Assembly (NCBI RefSeq): GCF_000720135.1
Contig: NZ_JOIU01000036.1
Coordinates: forward strand, 3,180 to 67,179
DNA length: 64,000 nucleotides
From: Streptomyces sp. NRRL S-1022
GTDB lineage: Bacteria; Actinomycetota; Actinomycetes; Streptomycetales; Streptomycetaceae
Reading direction: 5' to 3'
This document shows positions 37,115-47,603 of the stretch, in pieces. Position 1 is the stretch's first letter; each line of letters begins with the position of its first letter. Under the pieces are notes generated by a model. It had not been told where the DNA came from and searched no databases. It worked only from the letters and a program-made list of their open reading frames with translations. Both the position numbers and the translations under genes were made by a program.

Positions 37115-37128
37115 TAAGTGCGTACTTA
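37115..37128. promoter_or_regulatory. inverted repeat TAAGT-GCGT-ACTTA
   Basis: A 5-4-5 inverted repeat in the AT-richer 174-bp divergent region between bfr and the molybdopterin gene, with a further AGTAAGT copy just after it. It resembles a small dimeric repressor site. The regulator is unknown. Confidence 0.4.
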
Positions 37129-37213
37129 GTAAGTTCGTGCTGACTTGATGCTTCTTGTCCGATTCCGGGGAAGGTGGTCAAGGGCACCGCCCGAGGTCTG
37201 TCAGGATGGATAC

Positions 37214-37846
37214 ATGGGTCATCCGGTGGAGCGAGAGTCTGGGGCAGCGACCGGGTCCGAGCTTCCGCCGGGTCAGCGGCTCCAGCGGGGCTGGCCGGTC
37301 ACGCACTACGGTCCGGTCCCGAAGTTCCGGCCCGAACGCTGGGAGTTCCGGGTCTTCGGCGCCACCGCCGACGGGGACAAGCGCACCTGGGACCACGAGG
37401 AGTTCACGGCCCTGCCGTACACCACCGTGGTGGCCGATCTGCACTGCGTGACGAAGTTCAGCATGGTCGGCGCCGAGTGGGGCGGCATCCCGGCCCGCGC
37501 CATCCTCGACCTGGCCCCGCCGGCGCCGGACGTCACCCATGTGATGGTCTGGGCGGAGTACGGCTTCAGCTCGAACCTGCGCCTGTCGGACTTCGCCTCC
37601 GACCGCACCCTCTTCGCCACCCACAAGGACGGCGAGCTGCTCACCGCCGAGCACGGCTTCCCGGTCCGCCTCGTCGTGCCCCACCTGTACGCCTGGAAGG
37701 GCCCGAAGTGGGTCCGGGGCGTGGAGTACATGACCGCCGACCGCCGCGGCTTCTGGGAGGAGCGCGGCTACCACAACATCGGCGACCCCTGGAAGGAGCA
37801 GCGCTACTCCTACCAGGAGCAGCCCGGGGACGGCCCCGAGCTCTGA
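37214..37846 (+). CDS. molybdopterin-dependent oxidoreductase (sulfite-oxidase fold)
   Basis: 210 residues of the YedY/sulfite oxidase molybdopterin domain. The Mo-ligand cysteine is in DLHCVTKFSMVGAEWGGI, and the conserved YGFSSNL and AWKGPKWVRGVEY segments follow. Unlike YedY there is no Tat signal, so it is probably cytoplasmic. The substrate is unknown. Confidence 0.88.
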   Translation: MGHPVERESGAATGSELPPGQRLQRGWPVTHYGPVPKFRPERWEFRVFGATADGDKRTWDHEEFTALPYTTVVADLHCVTKFSMVGAEWGGIPARAILDLAPPAPDVTHVMVWAEYGFSSNLRLSDFASDRTLFATHKDGELLTAEHGFPVRLVVPHLYAWKGPKWVRGVEYMTADRRGFWEERGYHNIGDPWKEQRYSYQEQPGDGPEL

Positions 37847-37862
37847 CTCCCGGCCCGGCGCG

Positions 37863-38387
37863 TCAGTGGTGGTACCGGTGCACCACCGCGTGCCCCTTGC
37901 CCCGGCCGATCATCCACTTGTTGACCGGGGTGGTCACCACGAAGGCGATCACGAGCGAGACCGCGAGCGAGATCCAGAACAGCGCGTCGTCCAGCATGGC
38001 GTCCCGCGCGGCCGGCCAGACCACGATCACCCCGTTGTCGATCAGCTCCATCACGGCGATGGACAGCGTGTCCGCGGCCAGTGCCACCCGGAAGGCCGCA
38101 CGGAAGCCGACGCCGGCCCGCAGGATCCCGCGCAGGGTGAGCGAGTAGCCGAAGAAGAAGGCCAGCACGATCGCGAGCAGGGTGGTCGCCAGGTTGCCCC
38201 AGCCCAGCGCCGTGCCGACGACCATGCCGAGCACCTCGCCGATGGCGCAGCCGGTGAGGCAGTGCAGGGTGGCCTGTGCGGCCGTTGCCCAGCCGGCCCC
38301 GCCCGCGTGACCGGCGTGGTGTGCGTGGTGTGCGTCGTGGTGGACGTGTTCCGTGTGTGCCTCGTGCTGCATGACGTGTACCCCCAT
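37863..38387 (-). CDS. His-rich DUF4396 membrane protein
   Basis: About 174 residues. The N-terminal 30 residues are packed with histidines (MQHEAHTEHVHHDAHHAHH), an obvious metal-binding segment. Four membrane helices follow. A CHCLTGCAIGE-like segment (HCLTGCAIGEVLG) adds two Cys. Two starts are possible (ATG 38387 or 38372). A perfect CsoR-type operator lies 36 bp upstream, so a copper-handling role is inferred. Confidence 0.85.
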   Translation of the reverse strand: MGVHVMQHEAHTEHVHHDAHHAHHAGHAGGAGWATAAQATLHCLTGCAIGEVLGMVVGTALGWGNLATTLLAIVLAFFFGYSLTLRGILRAGVGFRAAFRVALAADTLSIAVMELIDNGVIVVWPAARDAMLDDALFWISLAVSLVIAFVVTTPVNKWMIGRGKGHAVVHRYHH

Positions 38388-38422
38388 GTCGGATGACGGC
38401 TCCTGCACCGGACAGGAACCGT

Positions 38423-38439
38423 ATACCCCCCAGGGGTAT
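38423..38439 (-). promoter_or_regulatory. CsoR-type copper operator
   Basis: ATACCCC-CCA-GGGGTAT is a perfect 7-3-7 inverted repeat. It matches the known CsoR operator core (TACCCC...GGGGTA) of Streptomyces and other actinobacteria. Its position 36-52 bp before the His-rich membrane protein start overlaps the expected promoter. Confidence 0.8.
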
Positions 38440-38449
38440 TCCCACAGGG

Positions 38450-39328
38450 TTATGCGTCGCGCAGTTTCTTCAGCCGCTCCACGTCCGCCGCGTGCCCCTC
38501 CTTGCCGCCGGGCGTCTCGATGACCAGCGGGACGCCCTCGGTCGCGGGGTGGGTCATCAGCGCCCGGAACGGGTCCTCGCCGATGTGACCGGCGCCGATG
38601 TTCGCGTGCCGGTCCTTGTGCGCGCCCACCACGTCCTGCGAGTCGTTCGCGTGGATCAGCTTCAGCCGCCCCTCGCCCACGGTGTCCACCAGCAGGTCCA
38701 GGGTCTGGTGCATGCCGCTCGGCCCGGTCAGGTCGTGCCCGGCGGCGAAGACGTGGCAGGTGTCCAGGCACACGCCCAGCTTCGGATGGGCGTCCAGCGC
38801 CTCGAAGTACGGCCCGAAGTCCCAGGTCCGCGAGCACAGCGAGGCGCCCTGCCCGGCGGTCGACTCCAGCAGCAGGAACGGGTCGTCGTCGTGGGTCAGC
38901 TCGTCCAGCAGCGGCAGCATGTGCTGACGCACCTGCTTCAGCGCCACGTCCCGGGCCCGGCCGCCGGTCGCGCTGCCGGTGTGCACGACCACGCCCAGCG
39001 CGCCGATCTCCCGCCCGCGCCGCAGCGAGTGCCGCAGCGACTCCACCGACCGCTCCACCGTCGCCTCGGTGTGCGAGCCGAAGTTGATCAGGTACGGCGC
39101 GTGCACGTACGCCGGGACCGCCTCCTCGGCGCACGCCGCGCGGAACGCCTCGTCCTGCCGCGGATTGCCGGGCGGAGTGGCCCAGCCGCGCGGGTTGGCG
39201 ACGAAGACCTGCACGGTCTCCGCCTTCAGGTCACGGGCGTACGACAGCCCCACGGAGTGCAGGCCGCCGGCCACCGGCACATGGCCGCCGACGGGGTTGC
39301 GCGGAAGGGAGGAGGGAAGTGGACTCAC
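38450..39328 (-). CDS. nfo: deoxyribonuclease IV (AP endonuclease)
   Basis: 292 residues of the endonuclease IV TIM-barrel family that cuts DNA at abasic sites. Metal-ligand motifs include YVHAPYLINF, VVHTGSATG, LLLESTAGQG, VCLDTCHVFAAG, LIHANDSQ and the DRHANIGAGHIG segment, in the normal order. GTG start. The N-terminus GGHVPVAGGLHSV is typical. Confidence 0.94.
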   Translation of the reverse strand: MSPLPSSLPRNPVGGHVPVAGGLHSVGLSYARDLKAETVQVFVANPRGWATPPGNPRQDEAFRAACAEEAVPAYVHAPYLINFGSHTEATVERSVESLRHSLRRGREIGALGVVVHTGSATGGRARDVALKQVRQHMLPLLDELTHDDDPFLLLESTAGQGASLCSRTWDFGPYFEALDAHPKLGVCLDTCHVFAAGHDLTGPSGMHQTLDLLVDTVGEGRLKLIHANDSQDVVGAHKDRHANIGAGHIGEDPFRALMTHPATEGVPLVIETPGGKEGHAADVERLKKLRDA

Positions 39329-39386
39329 CCGTTCAGGGTGTCATGTCCGCCCCCCGCGACGGGACCGCAGTCCCCGGTGAGACCGG

Positions 39387-41318
39387 TCACCGGATGGTGA
39401 TCGTGATGGTCGACCCCTTGGGCGCCTCGTCGCCGCCGGCCACCGACTGCTTCTTCACGGTGTCGCCGAACAGCCCGAGCAGCCCGCGGTCCTCGTCCAC
39501 CTCGAAGCCGGCGGCCTCCAGGGCCTTGTGCGCGTCGTCCACGCTGTCCCCGGTCACGTCCGGGACCTCGACCATCTCGGGGCCCTTGGACAGGGTCAGC
39601 GTCACCGTGTCGCCCTCGGCGGCCCGGCTGCCCTCGTCCGGGCTCTGCGCGGCGACCTGGCCCTTGTCGTACTCGGAGTTGATCCGCCCGGCCGCGATCC
39701 TCACCTTCAGCCCGGCGTCCGTCAGCTCCTGCCGGGCGCTGTCCACGTCGTCGCCGGTCACGTCCGGCACGTCGACCGGGCTGCCCTTGCTCACGATCAG
39801 CGCGATCGCCGAGCCCGCGTGCCGCTCGGTGCCCGCCTCCGGCGTCGTACCGACCACCGAGCCCCTGGCCACGTCCTCGCTGAACTCGCGGGTGACCATG
39901 CCCGGCTCCAAGCCGTCCGCCTTCAGGCGTGCCTGCGCCTTCGCGAGCGACTGCCCCTTCACGTTCGGCACGTTCACCGTCTCCGGGCCCAGCGACACGG
40001 TCAGCGTCACCGCGTCGTGGTCCCGGATCCGCGCACCGGGCGCCGGGTCCGAGCCGATCACCGCGCCGCGCTTCACGGTGTCGCTGTACGCCCGCTTGAC
40101 CTGGCCCACGTCGAGACCGGCCGCGCTCAGCCGGTGCCGCGCCTTCGCCTCGCTCTGCGCCAGCAGCGGCGGCACCTTGGTGAACTGTCCGGAGTTGATG
40201 TACCAGACCCCGGCGCCCACCCCGAGCACCACCAGGACGGCGGCGATCACCGCGAGCACCGCGCGCGGGGGCCGCCCCGGGCGCCGGCGGTGCGGCACGG
40301 GCGGGCTCTGGAAGCGGGCGGTGCGGTCGACGCCGTCCCCGGGGGCGTCCGCGTCCTCGTGGACGGGCAGCGGCCGGGGCACGGTCAGCGCGCGCGGGAT
40401 CACGCTCGTGCGGTCCTCGGCGATGTCGTGCTCCGCGGTCAGCGCCTGCGGCGGCACCGCGTCCAGTTGCTCGTCGGTCAGCGTCAGGCGGGCCTCGCGG
40501 ACCTGGGCGAGCAGCGCGACGGCGTCGTGCGGCCGGATGTCCGGGGTACGCGCGGTGGCCGACGCCACCAGCTCGTCCAGCGCGTACGGCAGCCCGGGCA
40601 CCAGCGCCGAGGGCGGGGGCACGTCCTCGTGGATGTGCTTGTACAGCACCTGCGCCGGGGAGTCCCCGGCGTGCGGCTTCCCGCCCGTCAGCATCTCGTA
40701 CAGGACCACACCGCACGCGTACACGTCGACGCGCGCGTCCGTGGCGCCCTGCTCGATCTGCTCCGGCGCGAGATAGGAGACGGTCCCGAGCACGGCACCC
40801 GTCGTGCTGGTCACCGTGTCCACGGAGCGCACCAGCCCGAAGTCGGCGACCTTGACCCGGCCGTCGTCGCCTATCAGCACGTTCTCCGGCTTCATGTCCC
40901 GGTGCACGAACCCGGCCCGGTGCGCGGCGCCGAGCGCGGCGAGCACCGGCTCCAGGACGTCCAGCGCGGCCCGCGGCTGCACCGCGCCCCGCTCGCGCAG
41001 CACGTCCCGCAGGGTGCAGCCGGCGATGTACTCCATCGCCAGGTAGACGTACGACCCGTCGGTCCCCTGGTCGAAGACCTGCACCACGTTGGGGTGGTCG
41101 AGCCGGGCGACCGACTTCGCCTCCCGGATGAACCGCTCGACGAACGTCCCGTCGGCCGCGAGCGCGGGGTGCATCACCTTCAACGCGAGCACGCGGTCCA
41201 GACGGGTGTCCAGGGCCCGGTACACCGTGGCCATCCCGCCGGCCGCGACGCGCGCGTCCACGCGGTACCGGCCGTCGAGCACCTGCCCGAGGAGAGGGTC
41301 CTGAAGGGTCGTATCCAC
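39387..41318 (-). CDS. PASTA-domain serine/threonine protein kinase (PknL/PknB type)
   Basis: 643 residues. Kinase domain 1-280 with K47 (LALKVMH), HRD at 139-141 and DFG at 159-161. A basic-proline linker leads to one membrane helix (AVLAVIAAVLVVLGVGAGVWYI) and four extracellular PASTA repeats ending in KGSTITITIR. PASTA domains bind muropeptides or lipid II. The GTG at 41318 has no Shine-Dalgarno site but TAGACT 7 nt upstream, the consensus -10, so the mRNA is predicted leaderless. The locus fits the PknL/Rv2175c pair of mycobacteria. Confidence 0.95.
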   Translation of the reverse strand: MDTTLQDPLLGQVLDGRYRVDARVAAGGMATVYRALDTRLDRVLALKVMHPALAADGTFVERFIREAKSVARLDHPNVVQVFDQGTDGSYVYLAMEYIAGCTLRDVLRERGAVQPRAALDVLEPVLAALGAAHRAGFVHRDMKPENVLIGDDGRVKVADFGLVRSVDTVTSTTGAVLGTVSYLAPEQIEQGATDARVDVYACGVVLYEMLTGGKPHAGDSPAQVLYKHIHEDVPPPSALVPGLPYALDELVASATARTPDIRPHDAVALLAQVREARLTLTDEQLDAVPPQALTAEHDIAEDRTSVIPRALTVPRPLPVHEDADAPGDGVDRTARFQSPPVPHRRRPGRPPRAVLAVIAAVLVVLGVGAGVWYINSGQFTKVPPLLAQSEAKARHRLSAAGLDVGQVKRAYSDTVKRGAVIGSDPAPGARIRDHDAVTLTVSLGPETVNVPNVKGQSLAKAQARLKADGLEPGMVTREFSEDVARGSVVGTTPEAGTERHAGSAIALIVSKGSPVDVPDVTGDDVDSARQELTDAGLKVRIAAGRINSEYDKGQVAAQSPDEGSRAAEGDTVTLTLSKGPEMVEVPDVTGDSVDDAHKALEAAGFEVDEDRGLLGLFGDTVKKQSVAGGDEAPKGSTITITIR

Positions 41319-41399
41319 GCAGGGGAGTCTACGAGGGGGCACGGACGGTTCCCGCGCCGAGAGCGCTTTCCGACCGGCACTGCAGCCGACCTGTGACGG

Positions 41400-42197
<798 letters not shown>

Positions 42198-42410
42198 TCA
42201 GCCTCCCTGCACGGCGGTGAGGACCTCGACCCGGTCGCCGTCGGCGAGAGCGGTCGCCGCCCACTGCGCGCGCGGGACGACGGTCTCGTTGACGGCGGCG
42301 GCCACCCCGCGCGGCGCCGCGGTGAGCGTCCGCACGAGGGTGTCGAGAGCGGTGCCCGGGGCGATCTCCCGGCGCTCCCCGTTGACGGAAATGCGGACCG
42401 GACTGTTCAT
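42198..42410 (-). CDS. thiS: sulfur carrier protein ThiS
   Basis: 70-residue ubiquitin-like protein ending in the required Gly-Gly (TAVQGG), which is thiocarboxylated to supply sulfur to ThiG. ATG overlaps the thiO stop by 4 bp. Confidence 0.96.
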   Translation of the reverse strand: MNSPVRISVNGERREIAPGTALDTLVRTLTAAPRGVAAAVNETVVPRAQWAATALADGDRVEVLTAVQGG

Positions 42411-43576
42411 GCGGGCTGCTCCAGCTTCTCCACGGGCGCGGCGCCGAAACGCTGCGGGGCGAACGGGCGGGCTTCCTCCGGCAGTTCACCGGCGACCAGG
42501 GTGTGCGCCAGCACGTCCCCGGTGACCGGGGTGAGCAGCACTCCGTTGCGGTGGTGCCCGGTGGCCAGCAGCAGCCCGGCCAGGCCGGACGGGCCGAGCA
42601 GCGGTGCGTTGTCGGGGGAGCCGGGACGCAGTCCGGCGCGCGTCTCGGTCAGCGGCAGCTCGGTGATGCCGGGCACCAGCTCGTGGGCGTCGCGCAGCAG
42701 CTCGTACACGCCCCCGGCCGTGACCGTCGTGTCCCAGCCCAGCTCCTCGCTGGTGGCGCCGACCACCAGTTCGCCGTTCTCCCGGGGCACCAGGTAGACG
42801 TGGCTGCCGCGCACCACGGCCCGGACGGTCCGGCTCAGGAACGGCGCGTACCGGCGCGGCACGGTCAGCCGCAGCACCTGCCCCTTGACCGGCCGCACCG
42901 GCGGCAGCAGTTCGTCCGGTACCCCCGCGAGCCGCCCGCTCAGGCTGCCCGCCGCGAGCACCACCTGGTCCGCGCGCAGCGCGGTGCCGTCCGCCGTGGT
43001 GACCCCGGCGGCCCGGTCCCGCACCACGTCCAGCCGCTGCGCCCACGCGCGGTGGAACACCACACCGGCCCGCTCGCACGCGGTCACCAGGGCCGCCGCC
43101 AGCCGGCGCGGGTCGATCTGGTGGTCGGCGTCCACCCGCAGCCCGCCGCGCACCCCCGGCGCCAGCATCGGCTCCAGACGCCGGCAGTCCCGCCCGGACA
43201 GCCACTCCGAGGCGAGCCCCGAGCGCTGCTGGAGTTCGTGCAGTTCCCGCAGATGGGCGCGGTCGTCGGCGTCCAGCGCGACGGCGAGGGTGCCGCAGCG
43301 GCGGTAACCGAGGTCGTGACCCGTCAGTTCGGCCAGCTCGGCCGCGAAACCGGGGTAGCGGCGGGCCGATTCCAGGTTCAGGGCGAGCAGGGTCTCCTCG
43401 CCGTAGTGCAGTTCGGTGACCGCGGCCAGCATCCCGGCCGCGACCTGCGCGGCCCCGCCGCCGGGCTCCGGGTCCACCACGGCCGTGGCGAACCCGCGCT
43501 GCGCCGCGCGCCAGGCCGTGACCAGGCCGATGATCCCGCCCCCGATGACGAGGACGTCGGACGTACGTGACGACAT
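42407..43576 (-). CDS. thiO: glycine oxidase ThiO
   Basis: 389-residue FAD enzyme that makes dehydroglycine for the thiazole ring. Its N-terminal dinucleotide motif VIGGGIIGLVTAWRAAQRG and C-terminal GHHRNGVLLTP are typical. ATG 43576 is preceded by GGGAGGGG, the same sequence that terminates the TPP riboswitch, so ligand binding can hide the ribosome-binding site. Confidence 0.95.
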   Translation of the reverse strand: MSSRTSDVLVIGGGIIGLVTAWRAAQRGFATAVVDPEPGGGAAQVAAGMLAAVTELHYGEETLLALNLESARRYPGFAAELAELTGHDLGYRRCGTLAVALDADDRAHLRELHELQQRSGLASEWLSGRDCRRLEPMLAPGVRGGLRVDADHQIDPRRLAAALVTACERAGVVFHRAWAQRLDVVRDRAAGVTTADGTALRADQVVLAAGSLSGRLAGVPDELLPPVRPVKGQVLRLTVPRRYAPFLSRTVRAVVRGSHVYLVPRENGELVVGATSEELGWDTTVTAGGVYELLRDAHELVPGITELPLTETRAGLRPGSPDNAPLLGPSGLAGLLLATGHHRNGVLLTPVTGDVLAHTLVAGELPEEARPFAPQRFGAAPVEKLEQPA

Positions 43577-43589
43577 GGGCGTCCAGCCC

Positions 43590-43680
43590 CTCCCTTCGCC
43601 GGCATGACCCGGATCAGGTTCGTACGGTCGGAGGCCGCCAGCCTCCCTCTCAGCCCGGTGCGTCCGGGCTCCCGCGAGTG
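43590..43680 (-). ncRNA. TPP riboswitch (THI element)
   Basis: Read on the minus strand, the segment has GGGCTGAGAGGGAGGCT and GACCGTACGAACCTGATCC, then GGGTCATGCCGGCGAAGGG. These are the universally conserved THI-box elements in correct order. It sits just upstream of thiO and probably represses translation of thiOSG when thiamine pyrophosphate is abundant. Confidence 0.95.
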
Positions 43681-43738
43681 CTTGTACGGTGGCCACCCTA
43701 GCCCGCAGCCCTCCTCACCCGTAAGGGAGCCCCGCTTC

Positions 43739-44089
43739 ATGGCCCGGTCGCTCGACGGACTGATCCTCGCCCCGGTGGCGGACCAAGCCCCAGGTCAGGT
43801 GGGCACCCGCACCCGTTTCACCTACCACGAGCAGGACGGCGCGATCTGGGCCGAGTACGCCGGCGGCGACGTCGTACGCGGCCGTCTGGTGGGCACCCGG
43901 GAGGGGGACCGGCTGGACTTCCGGTACGTGCAGCTGAAGACCGACGGGACGACCGCCTCCGGGCACTGCGTGTCCACGGTCGCCGAGCTGCCGGACGGGC
44001 GGGTGCGGCTGGAGGAGACCTGGGAGTGGGAGTCCCGGCCGGGCTCCGGCACGAGTGTTGTGGAACAGGTCACCGGTCAGGCCCCCTGA
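43739..44089 (+). CDS. conserved hypothetical protein
   Basis: 116 residues, predominantly beta-strand by pattern, with repeated Gly-turn segments (VVRGRLVGTREGDRLDFRY, RLEETWEWESRPGSG). AAGGGAG precedes the ATG. No signal, membrane helix or catalytic motif. Widespread in actinobacteria; some homologues carry an N-acetylglutamate synthase label that I cannot support. Confidence 0.75.
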   Translation: MARSLDGLILAPVADQAPGQVGTRTRFTYHEQDGAIWAEYAGGDVVRGRLVGTREGDRLDFRYVQLKTDGTTASGHCVSTVAELPDGRVRLEETWEWESRPGSGTSVVEQVTGQAP

Positions 44090-44121
44090 CTGACAGATCG
44101 TCAATTGTCTATGGTGATCGG

Positions 44122-45354
44122 GTGAGCGAGCAGACAGCGCAAGAGGGCACGGCGGCGGGACGGCGCGTGGTCGTCGTCGGCGCGGGCATGGCCGGGGTGC
44201 AGACCGCGGTCGCCCTGCGCGAGCAGGGCTTCCGGGGCGGCGTGACCCTGATCGGCGCCGAGCCGCACCAGCCGTACGACCGGCCGCCGCTGTCCAAGGC
44301 CGTGCTGCTCGGCAAGGCCGAGGACTCCGCCTTCGAGGTCGACTTCGACTCCCTCGGGGTCGAGCTGCGGCTCGGCTGCGAGGTGCTGGGCCTGCGTCCC
44401 GCCGAGCACGAGCTGGACACCGAGGCGGGCCCGGTGCCGTACGACGTCCTCGTCCTCGCCACCGGCGCGGAACCGGTCCGGCTGCCCGGCGCCGAGGGCG
44501 TGCCCGGCGTGCACCTGCTGCGCACCCTGGACGACGCCGAACGGCTGCGGCCCGTGCTCGCCCGCCAGCACGACATCGTGGTCGTGGGCGCCGGCTGGAT
44601 CGGCGCCGAGTTCGCCACCGCCGCCCGCGAGGCCGGCTGCGCGGTCACCGTCGTGGAGGCCGCCGAGCACCCGCTCGCCGGCGCCCTGCCCGCCGAGGTC
44701 GCCGCGCCCATGGCCGCCTGGTACGCCGACGCGGGCGCGGAGCTGCGCACCCGCGCGCGCGTGGAGCGTGTCGAGCCCGGCGAGGTGGTGCTCACGGACG
44801 GCACCCGGCTGCCCGCCGGCGCCGTCGTCGTCGGCATCGGCGCCCGCCCCGCCACCGCCTGGCTGGCCGGCTCCGGCATCGAGCTGGGCCCGCACGGCGA
44901 GGTCCTCACCGACGACCGCCTGCGCGCCTCCGCGCCGGACGTGTACGCCGTCGGCGACTGCGCCTCCTTCCCCTCGGCCCGCTACGGCGAACGGCTCCTC
45001 GTCCACCACTGGGACAACGCCCTCCAGGGCCCGCGCACGGTCGCCGCGAACATCCTCGGCGAGACCCCGGCCGTCTACGATCCGGTGCCGTACTTCTGGT
45101 CCGAGCAGTTCGGCCGGTTCGTGCAGTACGCCGGCCACCACGCCGCCGCCGACCGCCTGGTGTGGCGCGGTGACCCGGCGGGCCCGTCCTGGACGGTGTG
45201 CTGGCTGCGCGAGGGCCGCCTGGTGGCCCTGCTGGCGGTGGGCCGCCCCCGGGACCTGGCCCAGGGCCGCCGGCTGATCGAGGCGTCCCGGACCATGGAC
45301 GCGGACGCCCTGGACGACCCGTCCCGCCCGCTGAAGGACGCCACCGCCGACTAG
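44122..45354 (+). CDS. ferredoxin-reductase-like FAD/NAD oxidoreductase
   Basis: 410 residues with two Rossmann motifs: VVVVGAGMAGVQTAVALREQG (FAD) and IVVVGAGWIGAEFATAAREAG (NAD(P)H), plus the DVYAVGDCA FAD motif and a C-terminal reductase domain. It resembles rubredoxin/ferredoxin reductases of oxygenase systems, but no partner ferredoxin or oxygenase is beside it. GTG start with TATGGT 6 nt upstream, possibly leaderless. Confidence 0.88.
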   Translation: MSEQTAQEGTAAGRRVVVVGAGMAGVQTAVALREQGFRGGVTLIGAEPHQPYDRPPLSKAVLLGKAEDSAFEVDFDSLGVELRLGCEVLGLRPAEHELDTEAGPVPYDVLVLATGAEPVRLPGAEGVPGVHLLRTLDDAERLRPVLARQHDIVVVGAGWIGAEFATAAREAGCAVTVVEAAEHPLAGALPAEVAAPMAAWYADAGAELRTRARVERVEPGEVVLTDGTRLPAGAVVVGIGARPATAWLAGSGIELGPHGEVLTDDRLRASAPDVYAVGDCASFPSARYGERLLVHHWDNALQGPRTVAANILGETPAVYDPVPYFWSEQFGRFVQYAGHHAAADRLVWRGDPAGPSWTVCWLREGRLVALLAVGRPRDLAQGRRLIEASRTMDADALDDPSRPLKDATAD

Positions 45355-45418
45355 GACGTTCTCCCAGGTGGACCTGCCTGGCTTCCGACTGTCGGCGGGG
45401 GATGGCAGGCTTGTCCCC

Positions 45419-45784
45419 GTGACCGAGATTGACGCAAAAATTGATGCTCTCGTCCCCGCCTGGCTCACTCTCCCGGACATCGCCGAGATGCTCGGCGTCG
45501 AGGTGACGCGCGTCCGGCAGCTGGTCAAGGAGGGCCAGCTCGTCGCCGTGCGCCGTGGTGAGAACAAGGCGCTGCACGTCCCCGCCGCCTTCATCGACGG
45601 GGACAAGGTCGTCAAGGGCCTGGCCGGGACCCTGACGCTCCTGCGGGACGACGGCTTCACGGTCGAAGAGATGATCGAGTGGCTCTTCACCCCCGACCCG
45701 ACCCTGCCCGGCACCCCCGCGCAGGCCCTGAGCGAGAATCGCGGCACGGAGGTGAAGCGCCGCGCCCAGGCGCTCGCCGTCTGA
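45419..45784 (+). CDS. Rv2175c-family DNA-binding protein
   Basis: 121 residues. N-terminal winged helix-turn-helix ([20 protein letters not shown]), then the conserved [11 protein letters not shown] segment and a C-terminal ...RRAQALAV matching Rv2175c. In M. tuberculosis Rv2175c is phosphorylated by the neighbouring kinase PknL. Here the PASTA kinase is about 4 kb away. The N-terminus is shorter than that of Rv2175c. CAGGCT lies 7 nt before the GTG. Confidence 0.87.
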   Translation: MTEIDAKIDALVPAWLTLPDIAEMLGVEVTRVRQLVKEGQLVAVRRGENKALHVPAAFIDGDKVVKGLAGTLTLLRDDGFTVEEMIEWLFTPDPTLPGTPAQALSENRGTEVKRRAQALAV

Positions 45785-45876
45785 GCCGGCCCGCAGCAGG
45801 AGGTGGCGTGCGGACGGACGCCCGTACGCCACCGCCCCGGACCGCCGGGGACACCGACACCACGGGGGGACCACCC

Positions 45877-46527
45877 ATGTCCGACACCGCCCGCGCCGCG
45901 CTCGCCGGCGCCCGCCTGTACCTGTGCACGGACGCCCGCAAGCGCCAGGGCGACCTGCCCGAGTTCCTGGACGCGGTGCTGGCCGGCGGCGTCGACATCG
46001 TGCAGCTGCGCGACAAGGGCATGGAGGCCGCCGAGGAGCTGGCGCACCTCGAGGTCTTCGCCGAGGCCTGCGCCCGGCACGGCAAGCTGCTCGCGGTCAA
46101 CGACCGGGCGGACGTCGCCCACGCCGCCCGCGCCGGCGTGCTCCACCTCGGCCAGGGCGACCTGCCGGTCCCCGCGGCCCGCGCCATCCTCGGCGACGGC
46201 GTCCTCATAGGCCGTTCCACGCACGCCGAGGCCGAGGCCACCGCGGCCGCCGTCCAGGAGGGCGTGGACTACTTCTGCACCGGCCCCTGCTGGCCCACCC
46301 CCACCAAGCCCGGCCGGCACGCCCCCGGCCTCGGCCTGGTCCGCCACACGGCGGCCCTCGGCACCGGCCGGCCCTGGTTCGCCATCGGCGGCATCGACCT
46401 CGGCACCCTGGACCAGGTGCTGGACGCGGGTGCCCGCCGGGTGGTCGTGGTCCGCGCGATCACCGAGGCGGACGACCCGGGCGCGGCGGCCGCGGAGCTC
46501 GCGAAGCGGCTGCGGGACGCCGGCTAG
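45877..46527 (+). CDS. thiE: thiamine-phosphate synthase
   Basis: 216 residues. Joins the thiazole and pyrimidine halves of thiamine. The fold motifs [47 protein letters not shown] and FAIGGI are intact. It is on the opposite strand to thiOSG and I see no THI box in its 92-bp upstream gap. Confidence 0.95.
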   Translation: MSDTARAALAGARLYLCTDARKRQGDLPEFLDAVLAGGVDIVQLRDKGMEAAEELAHLEVFAEACARHGKLLAVNDRADVAHAARAGVLHLGQGDLPVPAARAILGDGVLIGRSTHAEAEATAAAVQEGVDYFCTGPCWPTPTKPGRHAPGLGLVRHTAALGTGRPWFAIGGIDLGTLDQVLDAGARRVVVVRAITEADDPGAAAAELAKRLRDAG

Positions 46528-46588
46528 AGCCTTTCTGTCCACTTGCTGGACAGGACAGCGACAAATCGGGCAATTTACCGGCATCCGG

Positions 46589-47547
<959 letters not shown>

Positions 47548-47603
47548 ACCGGCCGCACCGCGATACGACACACTGCGTAGCGGTCACTGGGAGAGGGGCG
47601 TAC

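Noticed and set aside
45785..45876. TPP riboswitch for thiE
   Set aside because: The gap is too short and lacks the CTGAGA and ACCTGATC motifs.
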